DNA from: Mariprofundaceae bacterium
GTDB lineage: Bacteria > Pseudomonadota > Zetaproteobacteria > Mariprofundales > Mariprofundaceae
Length of the DNA stretch: 46,760 bases
Assembly: GCA_015488115.1 (NCBI GenBank)
Contig: WFOK01000067.1
Location: 1-46,760 of the forward strand
Direction of reading: 5' to 3'
This document shows positions 38,334-45,040 of the stretch, in pieces. Position numbers and translations under genes: made by a program. Position 1 is the first letter of the stretch, and every line of letters begins with the position of its first letter. The notes below the pieces were generated by a model that saw only the letters and a program-made list of their open reading frames with translations, did no database searches and was not told the origin of the DNA.

Positions 38334-38933
38334 TCAGCCCTCCTTCTCGATGACCGTGAAATTGTAAGGGAACCCATTGGTGTCGATCGCCGACATCCAT
38401 TTCAGAAACGCGATTACCGCTCGTGCCTCCTCTTCGGTCAGATGAAGATTGGGCATCGTTCGCCCCGAGCCGAACGAACGCGCGTTTTCTTGGGGGTCGA
38501 GCAGGAAATTCAGCATCATTTCCTCGCGTTCAGCTTCCGAGCCCCACGCAGGGTCAAGCCATGCCTTCGTCAAGTCCGGAGCAAAATAGGCGCCATTGCC
38601 AAGCAGCGTATGGCAGCCCATGCAATTGCGACCCTGAATGACCTTCTTGCCATGGGTGACCAAGGCCTCGGCCTGTTTCTCGCTAAGCATTTCGCCAAAC
38701 AACGGGTCATCCTCTCCGATGACCGGCACCTGAATGTTGCGGCGGTCATCGAATTCATAAGCGATATGCTTGTTGATGACCGAATAGGCTGGCACCCTCG
38801 CACTGCCGGCGCTGATCTGCGGCAGGGTGTTCATCGTCAGAAAAATCAGGACAACAAACATGATGCCGGTCACCCATATCGCGGTCTTCTTCCAGAACGA
38901 TTCGCTGGCCCACCAGGGAACTTCATTGTTCAT
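38334..38933 (-). CDS. norC: Nitric oxide reductase cytochrome c subunit
   Basis: 199 residues. One N-terminal membrane anchor at about 17-36, then a periplasmic single-heme domain: C104-M-G-C107-H108 in RNCMGCHTLLGNGAYFAPDLT, with M160 in GRTMPNLHLTEEEARAVIAFLKW as the likely sixth ligand (in parts). Longer than the 146 residues of the pseudomonad protein: about 45 extra residues between anchor and heme (around 50-95), and more in the region 125-155. Start overlaps the preceding gene by ATGA. Confidence 0.95.
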   Translation of the reverse strand: MNNEVPWWASESFWKKTAIWVTGIMFVVLIFLTMNTLPQISAGSARVPAYSVINKHIAYEFDDRRNIQVPVIGEDDPLFGEMLSEKQAEALVTHGKKVIQGRNCMGCHTLLGNGAYFAPDLTKAWLDPAWGSEAEREEMMLNFLLDPQENARSFGSGRTMPNLHLTEEEARAVIAFLKWMSAIDTNGFPYNFTVIEKEG

Positions 38934-39313
38934 TTTTCTGCCTCCCTTTCTGCCGTGTCGAACATCTCGGTTTCAAGGTCGCGCTCCGTCAGCCTGATGC
39001 CCCGGTCAACTCGATGCCGGTGCCCATGCGTGCCCTCGCACAAACGCCAGATACCATGAGGAGCGAGCAGATAGCCCAGCAGCATGGCAATGACCAATAC
39101 CCACCAATAGCCATGCAGATGGGCTGCTGAACCAAGCACGAGCACGGCCACAAACAGCACGACATAGGCGGCATAGGCAAAGCGCATCAGCGCTGGTTTG
39201 GATTGTATCCGGGACCATGCAAACATCAGGGCATACAGCCCACCGGCCACTATGACCATCGCCCCGGCAAAGAAGACGATAAAGAAATCCTTCAATTCGA
39301 CAGGCTCAAGCAT
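38930..39313 (-). CDS. Small membrane protein heading the nor operon
   Basis: 127 residues with three hydrophobic stretches (about 9-33 FFIVFFAGAMVIVAGGLYAL, 48-64, and 70-86 WWVLVIAMLLGYLLAP), followed by a charged tail with HGHRHR and an acidic end. GAGG lies eight bases before ATG 39313. It is translationally coupled to norC (ATGA), so it is likely an assembly factor or accessory subunit of this NOR. It does not resemble NorE, NorF, NorQ or NorD by motif. I do not recognise the family. Confidence 0.8.
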   Translation of the reverse strand: MLEPVELKDFFIVFFAGAMVIVAGGLYALMFAWSRIQSKPALMRFAYAAYVVLFVAVLVLGSAAHLHGYWWVLVIAMLLGYLLAPHGIWRLCEGTHGHRHRVDRGIRLTERDLETEMFDTAEREAEK

Positions 39314-39327
39314 TGAACGCCTCTACT

Positions 39328-39358
39328 TCTATAAAAATAGCGCATCAGGCAGATGCAA
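39328..39358 (-). promoter_or_regulatory. Candidate promoter of the nor operon
   Basis: On the minus strand TTGCAT (39358-39353) is followed after 17 bases by TTTATA (39335-39330) or after 19 by TATAGA (39333-39328). The local AT-rich patch TTCTATAAAAATAG is distinctive in this GC-rich window. The -35 is itself an ATGCAA half-site like those in the neighbouring palindrome. Confidence 0.45.
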
Positions 39359-39373
39359 GCAACCGGCAATGAA

Positions 39374-39404
39374 GTTGCATGATGCAATAGTTGCATCATG
39401 CAAC
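39374..39404. promoter_or_regulatory. 31-bp compound palindrome in the nor/marR divergent region
   Basis: GTTGCATGATGCAA (39374-39387), a TAG spacer, and TTGCATCATGCAAC (39391-39404): the two 14-base halves are exact reverse complements. Each half also contains a 13-bp palindrome of form TTGCAT-S-ATGCAA, centres 16 bp apart. A further ATGCAA half-site lies at 39353-39358. Placement between divergent nor and marR genes suggests an operator for the MarR regulator, perhaps bound by two dimers. Confidence 0.7.
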
Positions 39405-39424
39405 CAACAGGGCAGTATGGCGCC

Positions 39425-39898
39425 ATGGACCGTAAATCCCGATTCCGCCTCGAACAGGCCATCGGCTTTCATGTCAACCGCGTGGCCTTTCTGATGAGTG
39501 AGGAAATTGCTCGTCGTTTTGCCGCAGCAGGCCACCCGATTTCCGCCCAGGACTTTGGCATCCTCCATCGCCTGCGCCAGCAGGGTGCCATGACCCCCGC
39601 GGAGATCGCGACGCTCATGCGCCGCGACAAAACGACGATCACCCGCCGGCTTGATGGCCTGGCCAAAAAGGGATTGATCGAACGCCGCCCTCATCCGGAC
39701 GATCGCCGCTGCGTGCTGATCGCGCTGAGCGGGGACGGGCAGCAAACACTGGAGGCCGTCACCCCATTGGTTCAGGCCTTTCAGCAGGAGGTGCTGCAAG
39801 GCGTGCCGAAGGCCGATCGCGAGGTCACGCTGCGCACCCTGCAGCATATCGCATCCATTCTGGATGCCACCGATAGTGCGAAAAAGGAGAAAACATGA
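39425..39898 (+). CDS. MarR-family transcription regulator next to nor
   Basis: 157 residues from ATG 39425. Winged helix-turn-helix with QDFGILHRLRQQGAMTPAEIA, recognition helix RRDKTTITRRLDGLAKKGLI and wing ERRPHPDDRRCVLIALSG. ATG 39398 is in frame but lies inside the palindrome and has no ribosome site, so I prefer 39425, with AGGGC twelve bases upstream. MarR proteins usually repress their own divergent region and respond to a ligand or redox signal. Cysteine is scarce (one near residue 100), so thiol sensing is not obvious. Coupled by ATGA to the cytochrome gene. Confidence 0.88.
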   Translation: MDRKSRFRLEQAIGFHVNRVAFLMSEEIARRFAAAGHPISAQDFGILHRLRQQGAMTPAEIATLMRRDKTTITRRLDGLAKKGLIERRPHPDDRRCVLIALSGDGQQTLEAVTPLVQAFQQEVLQGVPKADREVTLRTLQHIASILDATDSAKKEKT

Positions 39899-40371
39899 AA
39901 AACACCACACCCCATTGGATCGCGATCGTCCTGCTCGGCGGCGCGCTGATCGCCATCGGCGTCAAGTTTGTCATTCTCGGCACGACCGCGCCGGGCAGCG
40001 CCGAGGATCCACGCATGGCAGTCGTGCTGACGAAGACTGAACGCGCGATGGTGCTGGGAGAGATGCGGACGCTTCTGGCAACGACGCAAACCCTGATTGA
40101 GGCGTTGAACGAGAATGATTTGAAGCGCGCGGAGAACGCCGCGCGCAAGGTCGGCAAGGCTGCGGTCTCGACGATGGACTTTCGCCTGCGCGCCAAGCTG
40201 CCGCTGGAGTTCAAGAGGCTCGGATTCGGCACGCATGATGCATTCGATGACATTGCGGACATGGCCGCAGCCGGCAAGCCGCCGGCCGAGATCCAACGCA
40301 GGCTGGCGGAAGCCATGAACAACTGCATCGCCTGCCATGCAAGCTACAGGCTCATCGCTGCGACACCGTGA
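39895..40371 (+). CDS. Membrane-anchored class II cytochrome c (cytochrome c'-like)
   Basis: 158 residues. N-terminal hydrophobic anchor or uncleaved signal at about 8-29 (WIAIVLLGGALIAIGVKF). The rest is helical with a C-terminal heme site C144-I-A-C147-H148 followed by ASYR, the layout of four-helix cytochromes c' and c-556. Cytochromes c' bind NO, which fits the NOR context; whether this one is five-coordinate cannot be told. Cotranscribed with marR (ATGA) and with the next gene (GTGA overlap). Confidence 0.85.
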   Translation: MKNTTPHWIAIVLLGGALIAIGVKFVILGTTAPGSAEDPRMAVVLTKTERAMVLGEMRTLLATTQTLIEALNENDLKRAENAARKVGKAAVSTMDFRLRAKLPLEFKRLGFGTHDAFDDIADMAAAGKPPAEIQRRLAEAMNNCIACHASYRLIAATP

Positions 40372-40841
40372 AACGGGCCATCATCGGCTTCACAAAGGAT
40401 GAGCATGGCAACTGGGTCGCGCTGCTGAGCTGCGGTCATCCTCAGCATGTGCGTCATGACCCCCCGTTCACCTTGCGGCCATGGGTCGAAAGTGCGGCAG
40501 GTCGCGCTGGAAAAATCGGTGTCGCACTCAATTGCGTGCGCTGCGACAGGTTGGAGCTGCCGGATGGCTGGATCGCCGATGGACGGGGGGATGTCATCAC
40601 CGCGACCGGGGTGCCTAGCCGATGGTGGCGCATCCAACGCTCGGATGCCGAACACTGGCTGACACTCGAGGTTATCCGGGGGTGCGTTCGCTGGATTCCC
40701 TGCCAGCCCGGCCCGTCCTTGCAGGTCGTGGATGCCGGCAATGCGATCGCGATTCCGCCGGATGTGATGTATCGGCTGGACTGGAGCGAGGATGCCATGT
40801 CTGCGTTCACCCGCTACCATCGCCCCAATGAAACCGACTGA
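40368..40841 (+). CDS. DUF3565 protein fused to a cupin-like (DUF1971/TehB-N type) domain
   Basis: 157 residues, GTG start overlapping the cytochrome stop. Residues 1-64 match DUF3565: IGFTKDEHGNWVALLSCGHPQHVRHDPPF, then RPWV and LNCVRCDR, giving conserved C-G-H and C-x2-C groups that could bind a metal (in parts). Residues about 70-157 look like a small beta barrel with WLTLEVIRGCVRW, IAIPPDVMYRLDW and FTRYHRP, similar in pattern to DUF1971, the domain at the N-terminus of some TehB proteins. One metal-site histidine of that domain seems replaced by Tyr. Function unknown; the second-domain call is tentative. Confidence 0.65.
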   Translation: MKRAIIGFTKDEHGNWVALLSCGHPQHVRHDPPFTLRPWVESAAGRAGKIGVALNCVRCDRLELPDGWIADGRGDVITATGVPSRWWRIQRSDAEHWLTLEVIRGCVRWIPCQPGPSLQVVDAGNAIAIPPDVMYRLDWSEDAMSAFTRYHRPNETD

Positions 40842-41283
40842 ATGCCTGCGGGTTCTGCTCGCAGCCTTCGCCCTTGGCGCATCTTCCCCTGTGACTGCGC
40901 AGGATGATGTCTTGGTGCTTCGCATCGATGACATCGAGCCGGTGGCAGGTGCGCCGGTGATTGTCCGTGTCTACGACCGCGCCGGCTGGCTGCAGCCGGA
41001 AAAGGCCCTGCGTACATTGCATTTGCATCCGCATGGGCGAACCAGCGAGAGCTGTTCGTTGCCGATATCGAAGGATATGCGTGGAACTGCGGTTGCACTT
41101 GAGGCATTCCAGGATCTGAACGGCAATGGAAAGCTGGACATGCACTGGTTTCCGTGGCCGGGGCCGTCAGAGCCCGTCGGCTTTGCGAACGGGTATCGTC
41201 CGCGGACAAGGCCACGGTTTGAAGAAGCCGTGGTTCCAGCCGGACCCGGAAACAAGGAGGTTGTCATCCATCTTCGGCGCTAG
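40828..41283 (+). CDS. Exported DUF2141-type protein
   Basis: 151 residues. Signal peptide about 1-24 (CLRVLLAAFALGASSPVTAQ, cleavage near TAQ-D). The mature part follows the DUF2141 layout: VIVRVYDRAGWLQPEKAL, GTAVALEAFQDLNGNGKLDMHWF, and PVGFANGYR with RPRFEEAVV. The DLNGNGKLD stretch resembles a calcium-binding loop. Periplasmic, role unknown. It overlaps the preceding gene by 14 bases, so it belongs to the marR-cytochrome unit. Preferred start ATG 40828 over an in-frame ATG at 40798. Confidence 0.78.
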   Translation: MKPTECLRVLLAAFALGASSPVTAQDDVLVLRIDDIEPVAGAPVIVRVYDRAGWLQPEKALRTLHLHPHGRTSESCSLPISKDMRGTAVALEAFQDLNGNGKLDMHWFPWPGPSEPVGFANGYRPRTRPRFEEAVVPAGPGNKEVVIHLRR

Positions 41284-41410
41284 CCATTCTGGTCTGCTCC
41301 AATGCGCATCGCTTGCACATGGTGCACATGGATGTGCGAATGCCGTGACAACCGAACCCTTGTTTGAATCAACGTCGCTGTGGTTTGTGGTCGTCCCTGT
41401 GTGTAGGATT

Positions 41411-41424
41411 GAGCGGATCCGCTC
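41411..41424. promoter_or_regulatory. 14-bp perfect palindrome upstream of argG
   Basis: GAGCGGATCCGCTC reads identically on both strands, 32 bases before the argG ATG. TAGGAT at 41404-41409 could be a -10 box, putting the palindrome on the transcription start. No convincing -35 is visible. The rest of 41284-41456 also holds the inverted pair GCACAT/ATGTGC around 41311-41334. Confidence 0.4.
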
Positions 41425-41456
41425 CGTGCGGCCCAATTCGAAGCTGGAGATGGTGT

Positions 41457-42677
41457 ATGTCGGACGTTAAAAAAGCCGTGCTGGCCTATTCCGGAGGGCT
41501 GGACACCTCGATCATTCTGAAATGGCTCCAGGAGACCTACGATTGCGAGGTCGTGACCTTTACGGCCGATCTCGGGCAGGGGGAGGAGGTCGAGGATGCC
41601 CGCGCCAAGGCCCGGGCCTGTGGTGTGAGCTCGATCCATATTGAGGATTTGCGCGAGGAATTCGTTCGCGATTACGTGTTCCCGATGTTTCGGGCCAATG
41701 CCGTTTACGAGGGCGAGTATCTGCTTGGCACCTCGATTGCGAGGCCGTTGATCGCCAAGCGCATGATCGAGATTGCCGAGCTTGAAGGGGCGGATGCCGT
41801 GTCCCATGGGGCGACGGGCAAGGGCAATGATCAGGTGCGTTTCGAGCTTGGTTTCTATGCCTTGAAGCCCGATATCCGGGTCATTGCCCCCTGGCGAGAG
41901 TGGGACATGAAGGGGCGCGAGGACATGCTCCGCTTTGCCGAGCGGCATGGCATTCCCATTGAGCGGAAAAGGGAAGGATCGAAGTCGCCGTATTCGATGG
42001 ATGCAAATCTGTTGCATATCTCTTACGAGGGCTACGATCTGGAGGACCCCTGGCATGAGCCGCCCGAAAGCATGTGGCGCTGGACCGTTTCCCCGGAGAA
42101 GGCTCCGGATCAGCCGGAATATGTGGAGCTGCGTTTCCGCGGCGGCGATGTGGTCGCCATCAATGGCGTTGAGATGTCCGCTGCGAAGGTGCTGATGGAG
42201 CTGAACCGCCTGGGCGGCAAGCATGGCATCGGGCGCATCGATATTGTCGAGAATCGTTATGTTGGCATGAAGTCCCGCGGCTGTTACGAGACGCCTGGCG
42301 GTACGATCATGCTCAAGGCGCATCGGGCCATCGAGTCGATCACGCTGGATCGCGAGGTGGCGCACCTGAAGGATGAGCTGATGCCGCGGTATGCGAAGCT
42401 GGTTTACAACGGGTACTGGTTCGCGCCCGAGCGCAAGATGCTTCAGCAGATGATCGATGCCTCGCAGGCCGTGGTCAATGGCGAGGTGCGCCTGAAGCTC
42501 TACAAGGGCAATGTGTTCGTTGTCGGCCGACGCTCGGATGATTCGCTGTTCGACGAGCGCCTGTGCACGTTCGAGGATGACCAGGGCGCCTATGACCAGC
42601 GTGATGCCGAGGGCTTCATTCGGCTCAATGCGTTGCGCCTTCGCATGGAGGCCTTTGCCGGGCGCAAGCTCGGCTGA
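41457..42677 (+). CDS. argG: Argininosuccinate synthase
   Basis: 406 residues. ATP-dependent joining of citrulline and aspartate. P-loop [16 protein letters not shown] at the N-terminus, [22 protein letters not shown] and [11 protein letters not shown] are characteristic. GGAGATGG precedes ATG 41457; the open frame upstream to 41364 has no family similarity. Separated from argF by the NO-related block and from argH by another block. Confidence 0.98.
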   Translation: MSDVKKAVLAYSGGLDTSIILKWLQETYDCEVVTFTADLGQGEEVEDARAKARACGVSSIHIEDLREEFVRDYVFPMFRANAVYEGEYLLGTSIARPLIAKRMIEIAELEGADAVSHGATGKGNDQVRFELGFYALKPDIRVIAPWREWDMKGREDMLRFAERHGIPIERKREGSKSPYSMDANLLHISYEGYDLEDPWHEPPESMWRWTVSPEKAPDQPEYVELRFRGGDVVAINGVEMSAAKVLMELNRLGGKHGIGRIDIVENRYVGMKSRGCYETPGGTIMLKAHRAIESITLDREVAHLKDELMPRYAKLVYNGYWFAPERKMLQQMIDASQAVVNGEVRLKLYKGNVFVVGRRSDDSLFDERLCTFEDDQGAYDQRDAEGFIRLNALRLRMEAFAGRKLG

Positions 42678-42709
42678 TATTCCGGAGCAGCAGGAGGAGG
42701 AAGCGAAGC

Positions 42710-43294
42710 ATGAACCAGAAACCCTATTACGACTTGCCCACGCGATTGTTGCACAAGGGCATCGCACTGACGGTTGTCATCCAGGTGTTGCTCAGCTTTG
42801 TCATGGAACACCCCAAGCCCGGCGTGGAGCGGGAGGCGTTCGAGCTTCAGATGTTCGAGTTTCATGAATGGGTGGGCATGGCCGCCGCGGTTCTGGTGAT
42901 CCTGCATCTGCTCTACAGCCTTGTCTCCAAGGGCAACAGTTCCTTGCATGCGCTGTTTCCCTGGACCACAACGCAGGGAAGCAAGCGCATCGCCGCGGAG
43001 ATGCATCATTTCAGCGAGTGGTTCAGGAATGGGCTTCCTTCACCGGATGAGGCGCATGCCCTGGCTTCGACGGTCCATGGCCTCGGCCTGCTTGCGGTGT
43101 TGTTCCAGGGGCTGACAGGTTTTGCGATTTTTGTCGGCATGGGCGAGCACGGGGAGATCAGCGAGGGCGTGCATCTGATCATGGAGGCGCATGAATTCAT
43201 GGGGCTCATGGTCATGCTTTACCTTGTCGTTCACGTGGGCGCCGTGATCTGGCATCAGCGCCTGGGGCACGACGTTCTTTCCCGCATCAAGTAG
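42710..43294 (+). CDS. Cytochrome b561-like membrane protein
   Basis: 194 residues, four membrane helices at about 18-33, 52-72, 120-142 and 160-182. Histidines placed near helices (LLHKGIAL, EFHEWVG, ILHLLYS, TVHGLGL, EAHEFMG, VVHVGAV) fit two b-type hemes, as in the bacterial b561/Ni-Fe hydrogenase b-subunit group. GGAGGAGGAAG precedes the ATG. Likely accepts or donates electrons in the membrane; partner unknown. Followed closely by the EF-hand gene. Confidence 0.85.
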   Translation: MNQKPYYDLPTRLLHKGIALTVVIQVLLSFVMEHPKPGVEREAFELQMFEFHEWVGMAAAVLVILHLLYSLVSKGNSSLHALFPWTTTQGSKRIAAEMHHFSEWFRNGLPSPDEAHALASTVHGLGLLAVLFQGLTGFAIFVGMGEHGEISEGVHLIMEAHEFMGLMVMLYLVVHVGAVIWHQRLGHDVLSRIK

Positions 43295-43322
43295 CCCTTT
43301 GAGCGTTTCGGCCCGCGCGATC

Positions 43323-43685
43323 ATGAACCCCGGCAAGGCGTGGATGCTTGTGCTTCTGCTGTTTGCCGGAAGCGGCGCATCCCAGGCCGCCGGACCATCA
43401 CCCCGAGACAGCTACGATCTCGATGGTGATGGCCGGATCACGTTTGAAGAGCTCATGGAAGCGACCGGCCGGACTTCTGGAAAGATGCTGAAGGATTTCG
43501 AGCCGGTTCTGCGCAGGGGGTTCGATGCGCTGGATCGCAATCACGATGGCGTCCTGTCCGCACGGGACTTTGACGACTTTCGCGAGGGTATGCGGCGCTT
43601 CCGGGAATGGATCGATCACTTGCTGGAACGGATTCGCCGGTACTCGCCGTCCGAGGAGCAGACCGACAACGGCACGCGGACATGA
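43323..43685 (+). CDS. Exported EF-hand calcium-binding protein
   Basis: 120 residues. Signal peptide about 1-22 (AWMLVLLLFAGSGASQA). Two EF-hand loops: DLDGDGRITFEE and DRNHDGVLSARD, each with acidic residues in positions 1, 3 and 5 and a final E or D at position 12. A helical basic-acidic C-terminus follows. Start uncertain: ATG 43323 directly precedes the signal peptide, while TTG 43299 would add eight residues; neither has a strong ribosome site. Overlaps the next gene by ATGA and follows the cytochrome b561 gene by 28 bases. Confidence 0.82.
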   Translation: MNPGKAWMLVLLLFAGSGASQAAGPSPRDSYDLDGDGRITFEELMEATGRTSGKMLKDFEPVLRRGFDALDRNHDGVLSARDFDDFREGMRRFREWIDHLLERIRRYSPSEEQTDNGTRT

Positions 43686-44122
43686 AATCTGGTGACGGCC
43701 GGCTTTCCTGGACCGGCATCGCCCTCTGCTTCGCGGCCGGCTGCGCCGGCGGCCTGGTCAACAGTATCGTGGTCTGGTTTTGCGGCGTTGCCGGTCTGAC
43801 TGCCGCGTTGGACGTGGATATCGAGCCGGCCCTGACCCCCGCCTGGTTGTATCCGCGGATCGTGTGGGGCGGCTTGTGGGGCTGGCTTTTCCTGTTGCCG
43901 TGGTCCAATGCCCGGCCGTTGATGCTGGGCGCGGGGCTCAGTCTTGCGCCCACAGCCGTGCAATGGTTCGTCGTGTTTCCGCTGATCGCCCACAAGGGTG
44001 TGCTGGGGATGGATCTTGGCACGTTGACGCCGCTGTTCGTGCTTGCGTTCAATGCGGTTTGGGGAATGACGACGGCAATGTTGCTGCGACGCTTCGCCAG
44101 GGAGCGGGCGCTGTCCAATTAG
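43682..44122 (+). CDS. Small integral membrane protein of unknown function
   Basis: 146 residues with about four hydrophobic helices (IALCFAAGCAGGLVNSIVVW, IVWGGLWGWLFLLPW, LMLGAGLSLAPTAVQWFVVF, LFVLAFNAVWGMTTAML) and a short basic C-terminus. No catalytic motif seen. Start codon overlaps the EF-hand stop, so the two are coupled. I do not recognise a family. The 203 bases that follow hold no clear gene; they begin with a GGTTG-CAG-CAACC hairpin near 44129-44141 that lacks a T run. Confidence 0.72.
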   Translation: MKSGDGRLSWTGIALCFAAGCAGGLVNSIVVWFCGVAGLTAALDVDIEPALTPAWLYPRIVWGGLWGWLFLLPWSNARPLMLGAGLSLAPTAVQWFVVFPLIAHKGVLGMDLGTLTPLFVLAFNAVWGMTTAMLLRRFARERALSN

Positions 44123-44325
44123 GCCAGCGGTTGCAGCAACCAGCGCCTCTGGGGCGATGCCGAACGGTCGAGATCGGATGCAAGCGCCAAGGCCAGACCC
44201 TTTTGCCCTCCGCAGCAGCCATGGGGGTTCGGTGACTGGTCATGAGTACGGAAAGCGTGATCGGGCTCACGTTCATCCGGCGCCAGGGCCGGCAAACTCG
44301 GAACATCCGCTTGCAGGAGGCGACC

Positions 44326-44985
44326 ATGGCGAACTTCAGCGTTCATATCGGGTCTGCCGGCGCCTTGTCGCTGGCCGCCGCAGGTGCCTGCGCCCAGCAG
44401 GGCCTGGTCGATCACGGCGAGGCTGCGATGCTGATCGGGCTTGGCACGGTCGCCGGCGTGCTGCCGGACGTGGACTCGGATCATTCGATTTCGGTGCGCA
44501 TGGTTTTCGGCCTGCTCGGATTTGCAATGGCAGCCGCCATCGTGTTTCTGTTTCTTGATCGGCAGCCGCTTGGCTGGCTGCTCGGCTGGGCCGTGCTTGC
44601 CGCGGTGTTCATGCGCCATGTCGTCTATCCCGCATTTGCCCGGCTGACCGTGCACAGGGGCTTGTTCCATTCGGTGCCTGCCGCGCTGCTTTGCGGGCTT
44701 GGGACGGCCTCGCTGGCCCTGGGCGTGCTTCATTGGTCCTACATGCTGTCCTGGCTTGCGGCCGCGTTTGTCAGTGGCGGCTATCTGCTGCATCTGGTGC
44801 TGGACGAGATTTACAGCGTGAACCTGGCCGGCCATCGCCTGAAGGCTTCGTTCGGCAGCGCGCTGACCGTGTTCAATCCGCACGAATGGCGGGGCTATGC
44901 GGCACTGTACCTGGCGCTGCTTCTCGTCTGGGTCTGGTTGCCGCATCCCCCGCTTGCGTCCGGAGCGTTGGCCTTCCTGAGATGA
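44326..44985 (+). CDS. YdjM-like membrane-bound metal-dependent hydrolase
   Basis: 219 residues. Opens MANFSVHIGSAGALSLAA, with GTVAGVLPDVDSDHS, then HRGLFHSVPAALL and LLHLVLDEIYSVN: the conserved His and Asp residues of the LexA-regulated YdjM (DUF457) family, arranged around about five membrane helices. AGGAGGCGACC directly precedes ATG 44326; the open frame upstream is not similar. Substrate unknown. It lies 55 bases before thiI. Confidence 0.87.
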   Translation: MANFSVHIGSAGALSLAAAGACAQQGLVDHGEAAMLIGLGTVAGVLPDVDSDHSISVRMVFGLLGFAMAAAIVFLFLDRQPLGWLLGWAVLAAVFMRHVVYPAFARLTVHRGLFHSVPAALLCGLGTASLALGVLHWSYMLSWLAAAFVSGGYLLHLVLDEIYSVNLAGHRLKASFGSALTVFNPHEWRGYAALYLALLLVWVWLPHPPLASGALAFLR

Positions 44986-45040
44986 GCAGGCGCGATTTCA
45001 GTGCGTGCCCTGCGGAAAAAGGTGGGCTAGCCTGCGCCGC

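Noticed and set aside
39375-39403. FNR/Dnr or NsrR binding site at the nor promoter
   Set aside because: The core TTGCATSATGCAA lacks the TTGAT-N4-ATCAA pattern and only loosely resembles the NsrR motif, so I assign it tentatively to the adjacent MarR protein instead.
41280-42767. 495-codon open frame opposite argG
   Set aside because: Shadow of argG; composition rich in His and Arg with no recognisable motif.
44123-44325. Possible terminator or small gene downstream of the four-helix membrane protein
   Set aside because: The GGTTG/CAACC hairpin has no T run, and open frames here lack ribosome sites or similarity; nothing supportable in this gap.
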